Shown here piece after piece: positions 17,510 through 26,261 of a DNA stretch of 64,000 nt (within the stretch, counting starts at the first letter, position 1; each line of letters begins with the position of its first letter). Location of the stretch: the NCBI GenBank assembly GCA_963832245.1, contig CAWHTG010000004.1:1674001-1738000 (forward strand). Direction: 5' to 3'. The DNA comes from JABDBE01 sp963832245. Lineage in GTDB: Bacteria > Acidobacteriota > Terriglobia > Terriglobales > Acidobacteriaceae. The notes under the pieces are model-generated. The model was not told the DNA's origin and ran no database searches. It saw only the letters and a program-made list of their open reading frames with translations. The position numbers and the translations under genes were made by a program.

Positions 17510-17621
17510 TAAACAGGCGATTACACGTTTTGACCGCTTGCCAATAAGTGAAACGGCGATTTATCGCCAGTTGAGACGATCGGTAGCGGCTTGGATTACT
17601 TCCGGTTGGCCGACCAACCGG
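17510..17621 (+). repeat. Dispersed repeat copy R2 with hairpins
   Basis: Shares AAACAGGCGATTACACGTTT and TGACCG with R3 (22547 onward). It also holds a GGCGAT/ATCGCC hairpin at 17555-17568 and an 8-bp perfect hairpin CCGGTTGG/CCAACCGG at 17602-17621, whose sequence is shared with the R3 hairpin. No T-run follows, so it is not a classical terminator, but it sits just after a gene end. Confidence 0.6.
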
Positions 17622-17691
17622 GAATTACTCCATTCGTGGACGCAAGTCTGTTCATAAGCCGCAACAGTCTGGACCTCACGCACGGCTCGGT

Positions 17692-18945
17692 TCAGGGAAC
17701 AATATCGCTCCAAGCTTTCGGCGAGAGTTCATCTGCGTGGAACGAGGACCCGATCTTGATGCCCCAAATGGCAAACACCAAGAAAACCGCTGCGCACACG
17801 AGCAGGCTTCCGCCCGCATCGATCCAAACTAACCCCTGCATTCCGAAATGGCGGAATCCCACGCCGTCGAGCCAAGTCATATACATGACTGGCAAGCTGC
17901 CAACTGAGTTGAGGACGCTGAACAAGGTGCTGGCATCGCCCGTTTCCGCTCCTACAATTTCCGCCTGCAAGGCCGTGAACCATGCCCAAGAGAAACCATT
18001 TGCGGCAAGGTAGAGAGTCGTGCCCACAAGATAAACGAGAGGGCGGTTGGCAACCAGCAATACGAGAACACCGAAGGCATTCAATGCGCCTCCGCTCACA
18101 TACATCAATCGCCGGTCCCAACTGCTTGGGATGAAGGTGGCGCAAAGGGAGCCCCCAGCCATCAGTATGCCTCCACCAACTCCGTTGATCCACGTGACAC
18201 CGGTCGCACCCACACCGTAATGCGAAGCGATAGCTGGAAGCAGGAACATGGCTGCGCCCGTGCCTGCGGGGGTGATGAGAAGGACGGCGCTCCACCGGCG
18301 CTGAGGCTTCCGTATCACTGCCCAAATTTCTTGGCCGATGCGAGTAAGGCGACCTTGAAGCTTTTGCGACCGAGCGGGCGCAGGTTCCGATATTGAGAAG
18401 GGGAGAAATCCGGGAAGCGCAATCACAACGGCGGTGCACAGGCCCGCAGCGAAGAGCGGCATTCGCGCGGCGAGCCACATGATAGCGGCTCCTCCCAGAG
18501 CCCCGCCGCCCATGAACCCTGCTTGCCACCAAGCTGACGCTTTAGCCTGGGATGCTGCCGAGAGCGTCCTCACCAGGAGCCCGCCACAAGCGGCAAGTAC
18601 CATGGAATCGGCGATGCCTCCGACGAGGATCAGCGCGATCATCAGCGTCAGATGCGAAGAACCGATCAGTGGAAAATAGGTGCATACGGAAAGTGCGGTT
18701 CCGAAGATTGCAATTGCCAACCAAGTTCTGCGACGGACCTTGATATCCACCAGCGGGGCCCAAAGAAAAACCAGAACACCTGGAAGACTTCCGAGCGAAC
18801 TGATGGTCGCGATTCGATCTACTGGAACCCCAGCTTTCGCAAGCAAGAAGGGCAATGGTGTGGCCTTGAAGCCGACAATGATTCCCAGCGGAAGAATCAG
18901 CAGGCTGAAAAGCCAAGGTGCTGGCGATCGGTGCGGGGCGGACAT
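17692..18945 (-). CDS. MFS permease (AmpG/RhtX-like)
   Basis: About 417 residues from the ATG at 18945 (MSAPHRSPAPWLFSLLILPL); upstream in-frame starts would run into the preceding gene. Twelve hydrophobic segments and the loop motif APLVDIKVRRRTWL between segments 2 and 3 are typical of the major facilitator superfamily. The overall pattern resembles the AmpG/PAT or RhtX/FptX siderophore-uptake branch, judged by eye. The substrate is unknown. It starts 32 bp after the HAF-repeat gene on the same strand and is probably cotranscribed with it. Confidence 0.8.
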   Translation of the reverse strand: MSAPHRSPAPWLFSLLILPLGIIVGFKATPLPFLLAKAGVPVDRIATISSLGSLPGVLVFLWAPLVDIKVRRRTWLAIAIFGTALSVCTYFPLIGSSHLTLMIALILVGGIADSMVLAACGGLLVRTLSAASQAKASAWWQAGFMGGGALGGAAIMWLAARMPLFAAGLCTAVVIALPGFLPFSISEPAPARSQKLQGRLTRIGQEIWAVIRKPQRRWSAVLLITPAGTGAAMFLLPAIASHYGVGATGVTWINGVGGGILMAGGSLCATFIPSSWDRRLMYVSGGALNAFGVLVLLVANRPLVYLVGTTLYLAANGFSWAWFTALQAEIVGAETGDASTLFSVLNSVGSLPVMYMTWLDGVGFRHFGMQGLVWIDAGGSLLVCAAVFLVFAIWGIKIGSSFHADELSPKAWSDIVP

Positions 18946-18976
18946 TGTCAGCTCACGAGTATTTGTTTGCGGACGA

Positions 18977-20260
18977 TCATGGGATACGCGTCTGAACACG
19001 AGACTTGCCGCCATAAAGTCTCGGCTGAAGAAAGTTGTGGAGACTCCGTGGTCCACTAGGCTTGAATTTTGCGTCACCCACACTGCCCCGCGTTGGAATC
19101 GCAAGATAGGCGTGAGCTTCGCCCGTGCTCGTGATACCCAAGCCAGTGATGTCGCCCCGAGAATTGATGCCGTACGCGACCACCAGATAAAGAGGCGAGT
19201 CTGAAGAAGTGAGAGCGTTGAGGTCGGTCATCACGCCATCCTGCCAGAGAAATGCGCGACAGTTAAAGTTGGCATCGCACGATTGACCAGCGATCTGGCC
19301 TCTTTCGCTGATCGCGAATCCGGCGCTCGAAGTATCGCCGCGAAGAGTCCCGAGATCAGCCATTACCCCGTCCTGCCACAGGAAGGCATGGCCGGTGAGA
19401 TCGCCGGATAGATCCGAAAGCCCAACCACTTGTCCTCGATTGTTGATGAATTGGGCTTGGTTGTTATTGATCCCCCCGAGATTCCCGAGATCGGCCGGCG
19501 TGCCATTCTCCCAAAGCATGACGTGAAAAAATTCGTTGGCGCATTGTCCGGTACCCGCAAAGCCGACAATTTGCCCGTACTCGTTGATCCCGGTGGTTAC
19601 TCCGTTCAGATCGCCAGGCAACAAAGTTAGTTCATACACCTCCCCGTTTTTCCAAACGACCGGCCTCTGCTGCAGAGTTGGGCGTGAACAGGTTGGGTCG
19701 AGCAGAGTGTTTTCCGAGACGCCAGCGATCTCTCTCCGGTTATTGGCCTGTTGTGCGGTGCCATTGTTGCCTGTTTGCCCATACTGATCTTGAAGGAGCG
19801 GAAGCTGCGTCATCACGCCCCCTCTCCACATGAAAGGAACGCAATCATGAGGCGGAACGTCGGAGAATCCGTCAAAGTCGCAGAATTGATAGCCTAGCGG
19901 ATTCAAAGTGGAGGTCTCCGACCCACCGGCCACAACGCCGGCATCGTTGAGCGTGTAACCAGAGGCGCTGTTCGGCCCTCCCAGTGTCTGAAGGTCCACC
20001 ATCCCTCCATTCCGCCATAAGAAAGCGTGCTGGATCTGATCCCCTTGCAAGCTCGACTCGCCGTTCACCCAGCCTTGCTCATTCACACCGCCGCCGAAGC
20101 TAAACGAGCCGCCAAGCGTGCCGAGGTCAATAACCGCATAGCCTTGCGCCTTAGCCTCTCTTTGCTCGGTGAGTTGATGAGCGGCTACTAGAGCCGAAGC
20201 AGTGATCATTGCACCTACCGCACACAAGACGACCAATAGTAGCCTGCTGCACTTGGTCAT
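18977..20260 (-). CDS. Secreted HAF-repeat protein
   Basis: A 427-residue exported protein. The ATG at 20260 has AGGAGGG seven bases upstream and starts the signal peptide MTKCSRLLLVVLCAVGAMIT. The mature part has seven or so repeats of the HAF type (DLGTLGGxxSxAxxINxxGQVVGxS... HAFLWxDGxMxDLGTL). These 35-45-residue repeats are defined in secreted bacterial proteins and probably form a propeller; no activity is established. It is transcribed away from the winged-helix regulator at 20491, and the 230 bp between their starts should hold both promoters. Confidence 0.85.
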   Translation of the reverse strand: MTKCSRLLLVVLCAVGAMITASALVAAHQLTEQREAKAQGYAVIDLGTLGGSFSFGGGVNEQGWVNGESSLQGDQIQHAFLWRNGGMVDLQTLGGPNSASGYTLNDAGVVAGGSETSTLNPLGYQFCDFDGFSDVPPHDCVPFMWRGGVMTQLPLLQDQYGQTGNNGTAQQANNRREIAGVSENTLLDPTCSRPTLQQRPVVWKNGEVYELTLLPGDLNGVTTGINEYGQIVGFAGTGQCANEFFHVMLWENGTPADLGNLGGINNNQAQFINNRGQVVGLSDLSGDLTGHAFLWQDGVMADLGTLRGDTSSAGFAISERGQIAGQSCDANFNCRAFLWQDGVMTDLNALTSSDSPLYLVVAYGINSRGDITGLGITSTGEAHAYLAIPTRGSVGDAKFKPSGPRSLHNFLQPRLYGGKSRVQTRIP

Positions 20261-20490
20261 AAATACCCTCCTGGTCCAGCCAAACCTGTCGATCGGGAAT
20301 GCGATCTGCCGTACTAGGACCGGCGCATCGTGCTCCGAAAACCGATCCCAAGGCAATGGAGAAGAACTGAAGAATTCTGTATTCATCTCTAGTAACGAAT
20401 GAGGGGCTAAGCGACAGAAGGGCTTGGGTTATTGACGCTTCGACGACGAGATGTAGAATCAAAGCCGCTCCTGCCTTGGGGTGCCCAGCC

Positions 20491-22386
20491 ATGGCGTCAG
20501 ACCGCGTCAAATTTGAGGACTTCGAATTAGACCGGCGTACCTACCATCTGCAGCGATCCGGCCGCAGTTTGAAACTGGAAAGAATCCCGATGGAGCTGTT
20601 AGTCCTCCTGATCGAACGGCGGGGGGAACTGGTGACCCGGGAAGAAATTGTCGAGAAGCTCTGGGGCAAAAACGCCTTCCTCGACACCAATAGTGCCGTC
20701 AACACGGCAGTTCGCAAGATCCGCCACGTGTTGCGAGACGAGATCGAGCAACCGCGATTTGTCCAAACAGTCAGCGGACGTGGCTACCGCTTTATCGCGA
20801 AGGTGACGGAGCCGAATGTTTCTGCAGCCGGCGGTGATGGTACGACGTCTGTCTCACCTGCAGCAGGGGTGTCTGCGGTGCAGCCCCAGCCGGAAGTCTT
20901 ACAACGCCGGACGTGGTACTCATGGGGAGTAATCGCTTGTGTGCTGATAATTCTTGTCGGAGTTCTCGTGGGTGGAGTTCTTTGGGTGCGTTCGCGCCGG
21001 TCACCGAAGTCTGCGATTGCACAGAACAGGGTGATGCTTGCAGTGCTCCCGTTTGAAAATCTCAGCAACGATCCGGTGCAGGAATATTTCAGCGATGGTC
21101 TAACGGAAGAGACCATTACCGACCTGGGAGAACTTAATCCCGAAAAACTCGGCGTAATCGCCCGCACTTCGGCGATGGCGTATAGGCACACAAACAAAAC
21201 GGCGGGACAGATCGGGCAAGAACTGGGGGTGGACTACATCGTGGAGGGCAGCGTGCGTCGCGAGGGCGGACGCGCCCGCATAAGTGCACAGCTGATCCGC
21301 GTCAGAGACCAAACGCACATTTGGGCGCAAAGTTTTGATCGCGAAATTCGAGATTTTCTGGCGGTCCAAAGGGAGCTGGGGGAAGCCATTTCTCAGCAGG
21401 TTCAGGTGAGCTTGAAACCGGAGCAGCGGCTGGAACAGGCGAAGAGCCGCCAGATCAATCCTGATGCGTACGACAATTATCTCAAAGGTCTTTATTCTTG
21501 GAACCAGTTCACTCCCGCCAGCGTCACGAAAAGTATCGAGTATTTCCAACAGGCGATTGCGAAAGATCCGACGTTAGCGCAAGCCTATGCCGGGTTGGCG
21601 GAATCCTATGGCGTTCTCATGGACTGGAACAAACTACACCCGGCAGAAGCCTACGCGAAAAGCGAGGCTGCCGCGCGAAAGGCGGTGGAGTTAAACCGTG
21701 GCAGCAGCGATGCCCATTCGGCTTTGGGCTGGCAACTCCTTTCATACGATCGGGATTACTCTAGCGCCGCCAGGGAATTTCAGCGAGCGATTGAACTGAA
21801 CACGAGCAATGCGGATGCGCATGATGGCTTAGCCAACTATTTTGCCGTCCGGGGCCAATTCGATGACTCTGTTGCCGAGGCGGAAAGAGCTCGCGAGTTG
21901 GATCCGCTCTCGCTTGTTATAAGCCACGACCTCGGGAAAATGCTTTTCTACGCCCGTCGTTACGATGAAGCAATTCAACAACTTCACTTCACCCTCGATT
22001 TGCATCCGGATTCGTTCGCTCCTCATTACGTTCTCTGGCTGATTTATCAAGCCGAGGGGCGCCCAGATGAGGCTGACGCGGAATTTTTCAAGATGACCGC
22101 GGGAGGTTTTAACCCTGCGATGACAGAAATTCAGAAGACGCATGCCAAACTCGGCTGGAAAGGTGCCTGGCAGAAACTTGTCGCGAGAAAACTCGTGTCG
22201 AGCTGGGACCTCGCGGGAGTCTCGTTGGGTATCGACAACCAGAATCAGACTCTCGATTTACTGCAAGAAGCCGCGAACCAGAGGTTGAGCCAGGTGATTT
22301 TTCTCAACGTAGACCCCAGATATGACAAACTCCACCAGAACTCAAAATTCCAGGACCTGCTCCGGCAGCTCGGCCTTCGATCGTAG
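20491..22386 (+). CDS. Winged-helix/TolB-like/TPR membrane regulator (CadC type)
   Basis: A 631-residue one-component regulator. Residues 1-105 are an OmpR/PhoB-type winged helix (FEDFELDRRTYHLQRSGR, LTREE-type helix, FVQTVSGRGYRFIAKV). One membrane segment follows (about 150-172, WGVIACVLIILVGVLVGGVL), then a TolB/CyaA-like domain (LPFENLSNDPVQEYFSDGL, about 195-310) and six or more TPRs (about 340-600). This architecture, common in acidobacteria, places a DNA-binding domain in the cytoplasm and a sensing or docking domain outside. ATG 20491 is used since the preceding residues are not part of the domain. The target could be the divergent HAF-MFS genes; that is inference. Confidence 0.85.
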   Translation: MASDRVKFEDFELDRRTYHLQRSGRSLKLERIPMELLVLLIERRGELVTREEIVEKLWGKNAFLDTNSAVNTAVRKIRHVLRDEIEQPRFVQTVSGRGYRFIAKVTEPNVSAAGGDGTTSVSPAAGVSAVQPQPEVLQRRTWYSWGVIACVLIILVGVLVGGVLWVRSRRSPKSAIAQNRVMLAVLPFENLSNDPVQEYFSDGLTEETITDLGELNPEKLGVIARTSAMAYRHTNKTAGQIGQELGVDYIVEGSVRREGGRARISAQLIRVRDQTHIWAQSFDREIRDFLAVQRELGEAISQQVQVSLKPEQRLEQAKSRQINPDAYDNYLKGLYSWNQFTPASVTKSIEYFQQAIAKDPTLAQAYAGLAESYGVLMDWNKLHPAEAYAKSEAAARKAVELNRGSSDAHSALGWQLLSYDRDYSSAAREFQRAIELNTSNADAHDGLANYFAVRGQFDDSVAEAERARELDPLSLVISHDLGKMLFYARRYDEAIQQLHFTLDLHPDSFAPHYVLWLIYQAEGRPDEADAEFFKMTAGGFNPAMTEIQKTHAKLGWKGAWQKLVARKLVSSWDLAGVSLGIDNQNQTLDLLQEAANQRLSQVIFLNVDPRYDKLHQNSKFQDLLRQLGLRS

Positions 22387-22510
22387 CCGCTGCGCATTCA
22401 TCGTCAACCGTATTGAACAAGAATGTGATTTCAGGTGATTGATCTCTGCGACTCTGAAATAGCGCCGTCTTTCCGTCAATGATCTCAAGCTAAGCGCGAG
22501 CCAACAATTG

Positions 22511-22605
22511 CTCCCGGTTGACGGGCCAACCGGGAGTAACTGTCGAAACCAGGCGATTACACGTTTCGACCGTTGGTCAATGAGCGTTATGGGGATTTTG
22601 CACCA
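22511..22605 (+). repeat. Dispersed repeat copy R3 with a 10-bp hairpin
   Basis: A perfect hairpin CTCCCGGTTG/CAACCGGGAG (22511-22536) is followed by the shared core GGCGATTACACGTTTCGACC and then GGTCAATGAGCGTTATGGGG, which links it to both R2 and R1. The remaining 22387-22813 has no recognised gene. Confidence 0.6.
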
Positions 22606-22813
22606 ACCATCAGCGGTATTCGTATCTGATGAGCCACCAGCCATTGCTAAGATTTCGCACAGCGCTGCAAGACCGCTCTTACGACGCGAAAGAGCCTCCC
22701 ACGGACAAGTGGTTCGGATCACCGAGTCGGTGGGTCAACTAGTCTCAAATTTGGACAAGGGGCAATGTCGTAGCCAACGCTAGGATCTTAGTTTGTATCC
22801 AAGGTAGCGATCC

Positions 22814-23008
22814 GTGATGAAAGAGCGAAAACCAAAGCGGCACCCCACGCGCCAAGACCTTTCGCTCATGTGGGGGATGGTCCGCGATCAGGTACGAATC
22901 ATAGCGTCGCAGTCTAACACGATCCGCCGTCTGGAGAACCTGATCAACAATCTGTTGACAAGGAATCGTACGCACCGCGCCAAAACTTCTTCCAGGCGGT
23001 TGAACTAG
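22814..23008 (+). CDS. Possible small basic protein
   Basis: A 64-residue reading frame rich in Arg, Lys and Gln with a heptad-like helix (QVRIIASQSNTIRRLENLIN), so a short coiled coil is possible. Ribosome-binding site is weak and there is no family match. The sequence around it is otherwise empty. It may be a real small gene or chance. Confidence 0.3.
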   Translation: MMKERKPKRHPTRQDLSLMWGMVRDQVRIIASQSNTIRRLENLINNLLTRNRTHRAKTSSRRLN

Positions 23009-23458
23009 GGTACGCGAGCGCCGGGCAGCGGATCGTGCGGAGTCGCCGTCAAGGTGGATTAACTAGGGCGATCACACCCTCTACATCTTGCCTCTGCAGG
23101 AACGTCGTAATCTACATTCCTCGCTAACCATCTACTTGGGGCTGTTTCGGACCACTGTTTTTAGAGGGAACATGCGCTTTCACTGGTCTGAGCTCTGATC
23201 GTGTCCATCGCTTTTTCTCGGCTGCGCGAGTACAATGAAACTGTTGCTTTTCCCATCCTTCCGCTGCGCCCTGTTGGGCGACGGTTCCTTGCGAAAATTG
23301 ACGTGCGCGTAGCCTTTGGCCTGTTTGCCCGAAACCTTTTTTCTGGTTTCGGTTTTTTCCACTACGCATTGGGCCTGCGCTGAATTGAAGAGCCTTCGTG
23401 TTCGGCATTACCTTTTTCAAGAGCCGAAGCAAGGGTGCAATATGGGGAGGAAGTCTCG
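23009..23458. other. Intergenic region, nothing recognised
   Basis: No coherent protein frame was seen on either strand. The 3' part must contain the promoter of the PDZ protein gene. Confidence 0.5.
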
Positions 23459-24499
23459 ATGAAGATTCTCCGCATTGGTTGCGGGTTAGGCTTATTTTTG
23501 CCTCTGGTTCTCTCACTGGCGCAAAACCTACCTGTTCTCCCGAGTAATCCCGGCTTCTACATTCTCGTAGGAGACGTTTATGAACCCTTACTTCCCGCTC
23601 CAATACAATCGATGCAACCAAAGATTGGACGGGCAATCTTGAATGGTTATTCTCTTGGGCTGGCTGGCAATCGGGTGGTCATCATTCTCCCCGGCAAGAC
23701 GTCGCCCGTTCAGACCGGAGCGCGACCCACATTTGTTCTCGTCAATACGAGCCGAGCGATTGCCTCCTCCGCCAATGCTGGAGGTCTGAATCCACGCGCC
23801 CTCGAAGTTGTGAAACTGGATAAGAAGAAGAGCCACCGCGAAGTTAACATCATGCACGGCACCTCTTGGAATCCGTCTATTGGTTTGCCGGACCCGAAAT
23901 GGCCATTCACAATAACCCCCGTGGGAAATTCAGCTTACCAGTTCACGCTTCCATCGGACCTTGGGCCGGGTGAATATCTTGTGCTGTCCGGAATGGTTGC
24001 TAATGGATATAACGGATTCGACTTCACCGTTAATGCGGAGATTCAGAATGAGGCTCCCACTAAGCAATTTGCTTCATCGGGTCAGCGGCGTCCTCCCATT
24101 GAGCCGCAGGCAGCAAGCTCTCCTTCACAGGATTTGTCGCGAACCACGCTTGTCCCGCAAAGCGTTGGGGTTACCTCTACCGCCCGAGATAAGACTCCTG
24201 CCATCTCATCGGCGAGTCTGCCGGAAGAAATGATGGGGATTTCTTTCAGCGGGAACCCGCGTGTACGTCACGACGGAGTTGAGATTTCGGGCGTCCAACC
24301 TAAGGGATCAGCGAGCGTGCTAGATATCAGGCCGGGTGACTTCATTCTCGCTATTGATGACCACTTCCTTTTCACCATTGAGGGGGTTCGCACAGAACTT
24401 CTACGTCATGAACCCGGAACCCGGTTGAAAATCCGATATCGACGTAATCAACTTATTTACGAGGACGATCTCGTTCTAACAGCATCTTCTACCAGATAA
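23459..24499 (+). CDS. Secreted PDZ-domain protein
   Basis: A 346-residue exported protein. The ATG at 23459 has GGGAGGAAG just upstream and begins the signal peptide MKILRIGCGLGLFLPLVLSL. The first 190 residues are a beta-rich domain of unknown family. A PDZ domain closes the protein (about 245-340), with GISFSGNPRVRHDGVEISGV, then PKGSASVLDIRPGDFILAID. PDZ domains bind C-termini, often of misfolded or membrane proteins. There is no protease domain, so it may be an adaptor. An IS5-type element lies just downstream. Confidence 0.8.
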   Translation: MKILRIGCGLGLFLPLVLSLAQNLPVLPSNPGFYILVGDVYEPLLPAPIQSMQPKIGRAILNGYSLGLAGNRVVIILPGKTSPVQTGARPTFVLVNTSRAIASSANAGGLNPRALEVVKLDKKKSHREVNIMHGTSWNPSIGLPDPKWPFTITPVGNSAYQFTLPSDLGPGEYLVLSGMVANGYNGFDFTVNAEIQNEAPTKQFASSGQRRPPIEPQAASSPSQDLSRTTLVPQSVGVTSTARDKTPAISSASLPEEMMGISFSGNPRVRHDGVEISGVQPKGSASVLDIRPGDFILAIDDHFLFTIEGVRTELLRHEPGTRLKIRYRRNQLIYEDDLVLTASSTR

Positions 24500-24602
24500 G
24501 AAGGCGAATCGGGGATAAATCGCTTTCGACCGGATTGAATCGTGAGCCTATCGGACAGCGTGGTGCGCAAGGTCAAGTCTTGGCTATTTACAGATCACCT
24601 AG

Positions 24603-25513
24603 CTCCTTATTTCCCCTGCCTGGGCAGCTCCGAAGAAGTGCAATCAGTTGCACCAGATGACGCTACAAGCTATCTCATATATGCCTCAGCAGAATTATGC
24701 AACAGCCGAGATAGAGCATTCCAAGAAAGTTCTCAGCGTGTCGCTCGTAGCGGACTACCAATCTCCGAAAGTTCTGCAGCCAGGCAAACAGCCTTTCTAT
24801 CTTCCATCGGCGGCGATACCGTCGCAGGCGCCTTAGATCTTGTGTTCTGTTTTTGCGGTTGCAGCGGTGTGGGGAGATGAGTTCGATTCCGTAGCTCCTG
24901 AGTCTGGTGTCCAATTTGTCGGAGTCGTAGGCGTTGTCGCCGATTAGATTCTGTGGCGGTTCTTGGATCACCATTTGTACCAGAGTGGATTCGGCCAACT
25001 TGAGCTCGCGAGGTGTAGCGCTTTCAACGGAGACAGCCACAGGCAGACCATAACGGTCTGCGACGGCCATGATCTTCGTTCCCTTGCCACGTTTGGTTTT
25101 GCCGATTTTCGCCCCCCCTTTTTTGCGGGGGCAAAGCTGCCGTCGATGAAGGCTTCACGGACGTCGAGCCGACCCTGAATCCGCATATCTTCAGCGAGTG
25201 CTTCCAGGACACCTCGCATGATTCCTGATCGCACCCATTGCTGAAATCGGCGATGGCAGGTCTGGTAGGAGGGATATCGTTCAGGCAGGTCCGCCCAAGG
25301 AGCGCCGGTACGGAGGACCCATAGGACACCGTTGAGGACGGTGCGTCGGTCTTTCCAAGGACGGCCTCGCAGATCGCGGCGGCGAGATGGTTTGGGGATG
25401 AGAGGGTCAAGAAGACTCCACTGCACATCGGTCAGGTCTCGTGTATTGGGGAATGGCATCGCTTTGTCTCCGAAAAAGATGTTTTGCGGAATCAGCCACG
25501 GGATAAAGTCTCC
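24603..25513 (-). mobile_element. IS5-type insertion sequence (IS427-like)
   Basis: An approximately 0.9-kb element holding a two-frame transposase. Imperfect inverted sequences that could be its ends are CTCCTTATTTCCCC at 24603 and the complement of CGGGATAAAGTCTCC at 25499-25513; they match only partly, so the ends are tentative. Confidence 0.6.
24675..25459 (-). CDS. IS5-family transposase made by programmed -1 frameshift
   Basis: The first frame starts at ATG 25459 (MPFPNTRDLTDVQWSLLDPL) and carries the DUF4096-like N-terminal domain and the first catalytic Asp in FIDGSFAPAKKGG. The second frame begins after an A6G7 run (complement of 25112-25124) whose A AAA AAG heptamer is a classical slippery site. 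A -1 slip there gives AKKGGAKIGKTKRGKGTKI followed by MAVADRYGLPVAV, then the second Asp in LIGDNAYDSD and Glu in RRRWKIERLFAW. The complete DDE enzyme of about 260 residues therefore needs the slip. Without it a shortened protein forms that may limit transposition. Confidence 0.8.
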
Positions 25514-25593
25514 TGATTTGGATGAGAGAATCGGCTTGTTGACTGGGCGCAAAGGGAGAAGTATGCTTTGCCTCCAAGGGTGCTCCACTTGAG

Positions 25594-26181
25594 GTGTCTG
25601 CGGTGAGTAGAGGTTCCTCGAAACCGGTCAGCGAGTTGCTGGTACAGTGGAAAGGCGGCGACCAGCAAGCCTTACAGGCGCTAATGCCGCTGGTGTATGG
25701 TGAACTCCGGCGCGTGGCCCACCGCTACCTGCAAGCCGAAAAACGTCCCAACCACACCTTGCGGAGCACCGAACTGGTGCACGAGGCATACCTTCGATTG
25801 GTCGACCAGAAACCATCGGAACTGCAAAACCGAGCTCATTTTTTTGCTGTTTCCGCAAAATTGATGCGCGAAATTCTGGTTGACTATGGTCGCAGTCGAC
25901 AAGCAATCAAGCGGGGCAAGGGATGTAACATTACGCTGGACCCCACCCTCGAAGTGCCCAAAGAACAAGATCTCGACGTGCTGGCTCTGGATGACGCCTT
26001 GAAGCAGCTCGACCGCCTCGACCCTCAGCAAGCGCGAATCGTTGAGCTCCGCTTTTTTGGCGGTCTCTCGATTGATGAAGTCTCGGGCGTTCTGAAAATC
26101 TCCCCTGCCACCGTGAAACGGGATTGGGCCATGGCACGCGCGTGGCTCTATCGTGAACTTGACCGGACTATAGAGGCCTGA
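25594..26181 (+). CDS. ECF-type sigma factor (acidobacterial subfamily)
   Basis: A 195-residue sigma-70-family factor. Region 2 spans about 10-90 (LMPLVYGELRRVAHRYLQAE, TELVHEAYLRLVDQ, FFAVSAKLMREILVDYGRSR) and region 4 about 125-185 (LDPQQARIVELRFFGGLSID, VLKISPATVKRDWAMARAWL). The long region 2.3-type stretch fits the ECF-like group expanded in acidobacteria and planctomycetes. It directs RNA polymerase to a small regulon. GTG 25594 is the likely start; another GTG lies three codons on. It is followed after 80 bp by a Ser/Thr kinase, a pairing typical of these bacteria in which the kinase is thought to control sigma activity. Confidence 0.88.
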   Translation: MSAVSRGSSKPVSELLVQWKGGDQQALQALMPLVYGELRRVAHRYLQAEKRPNHTLRSTELVHEAYLRLVDQKPSELQNRAHFFAVSAKLMREILVDYGRSRQAIKRGKGCNITLDPTLEVPKEQDLDVLALDDALKQLDRLDPQQARIVELRFFGGLSIDEVSGVLKISPATVKRDWAMARAWLYRELDRTIEA

Positions 26182-26261
26182 TGCGAGTGCGCGATGCTGG
26201 TCAGCGGTTCTTCAGGGCGGGCCCCAAAGGTCTTCAAGAACCTTACTAGCGGTGGTATTCC

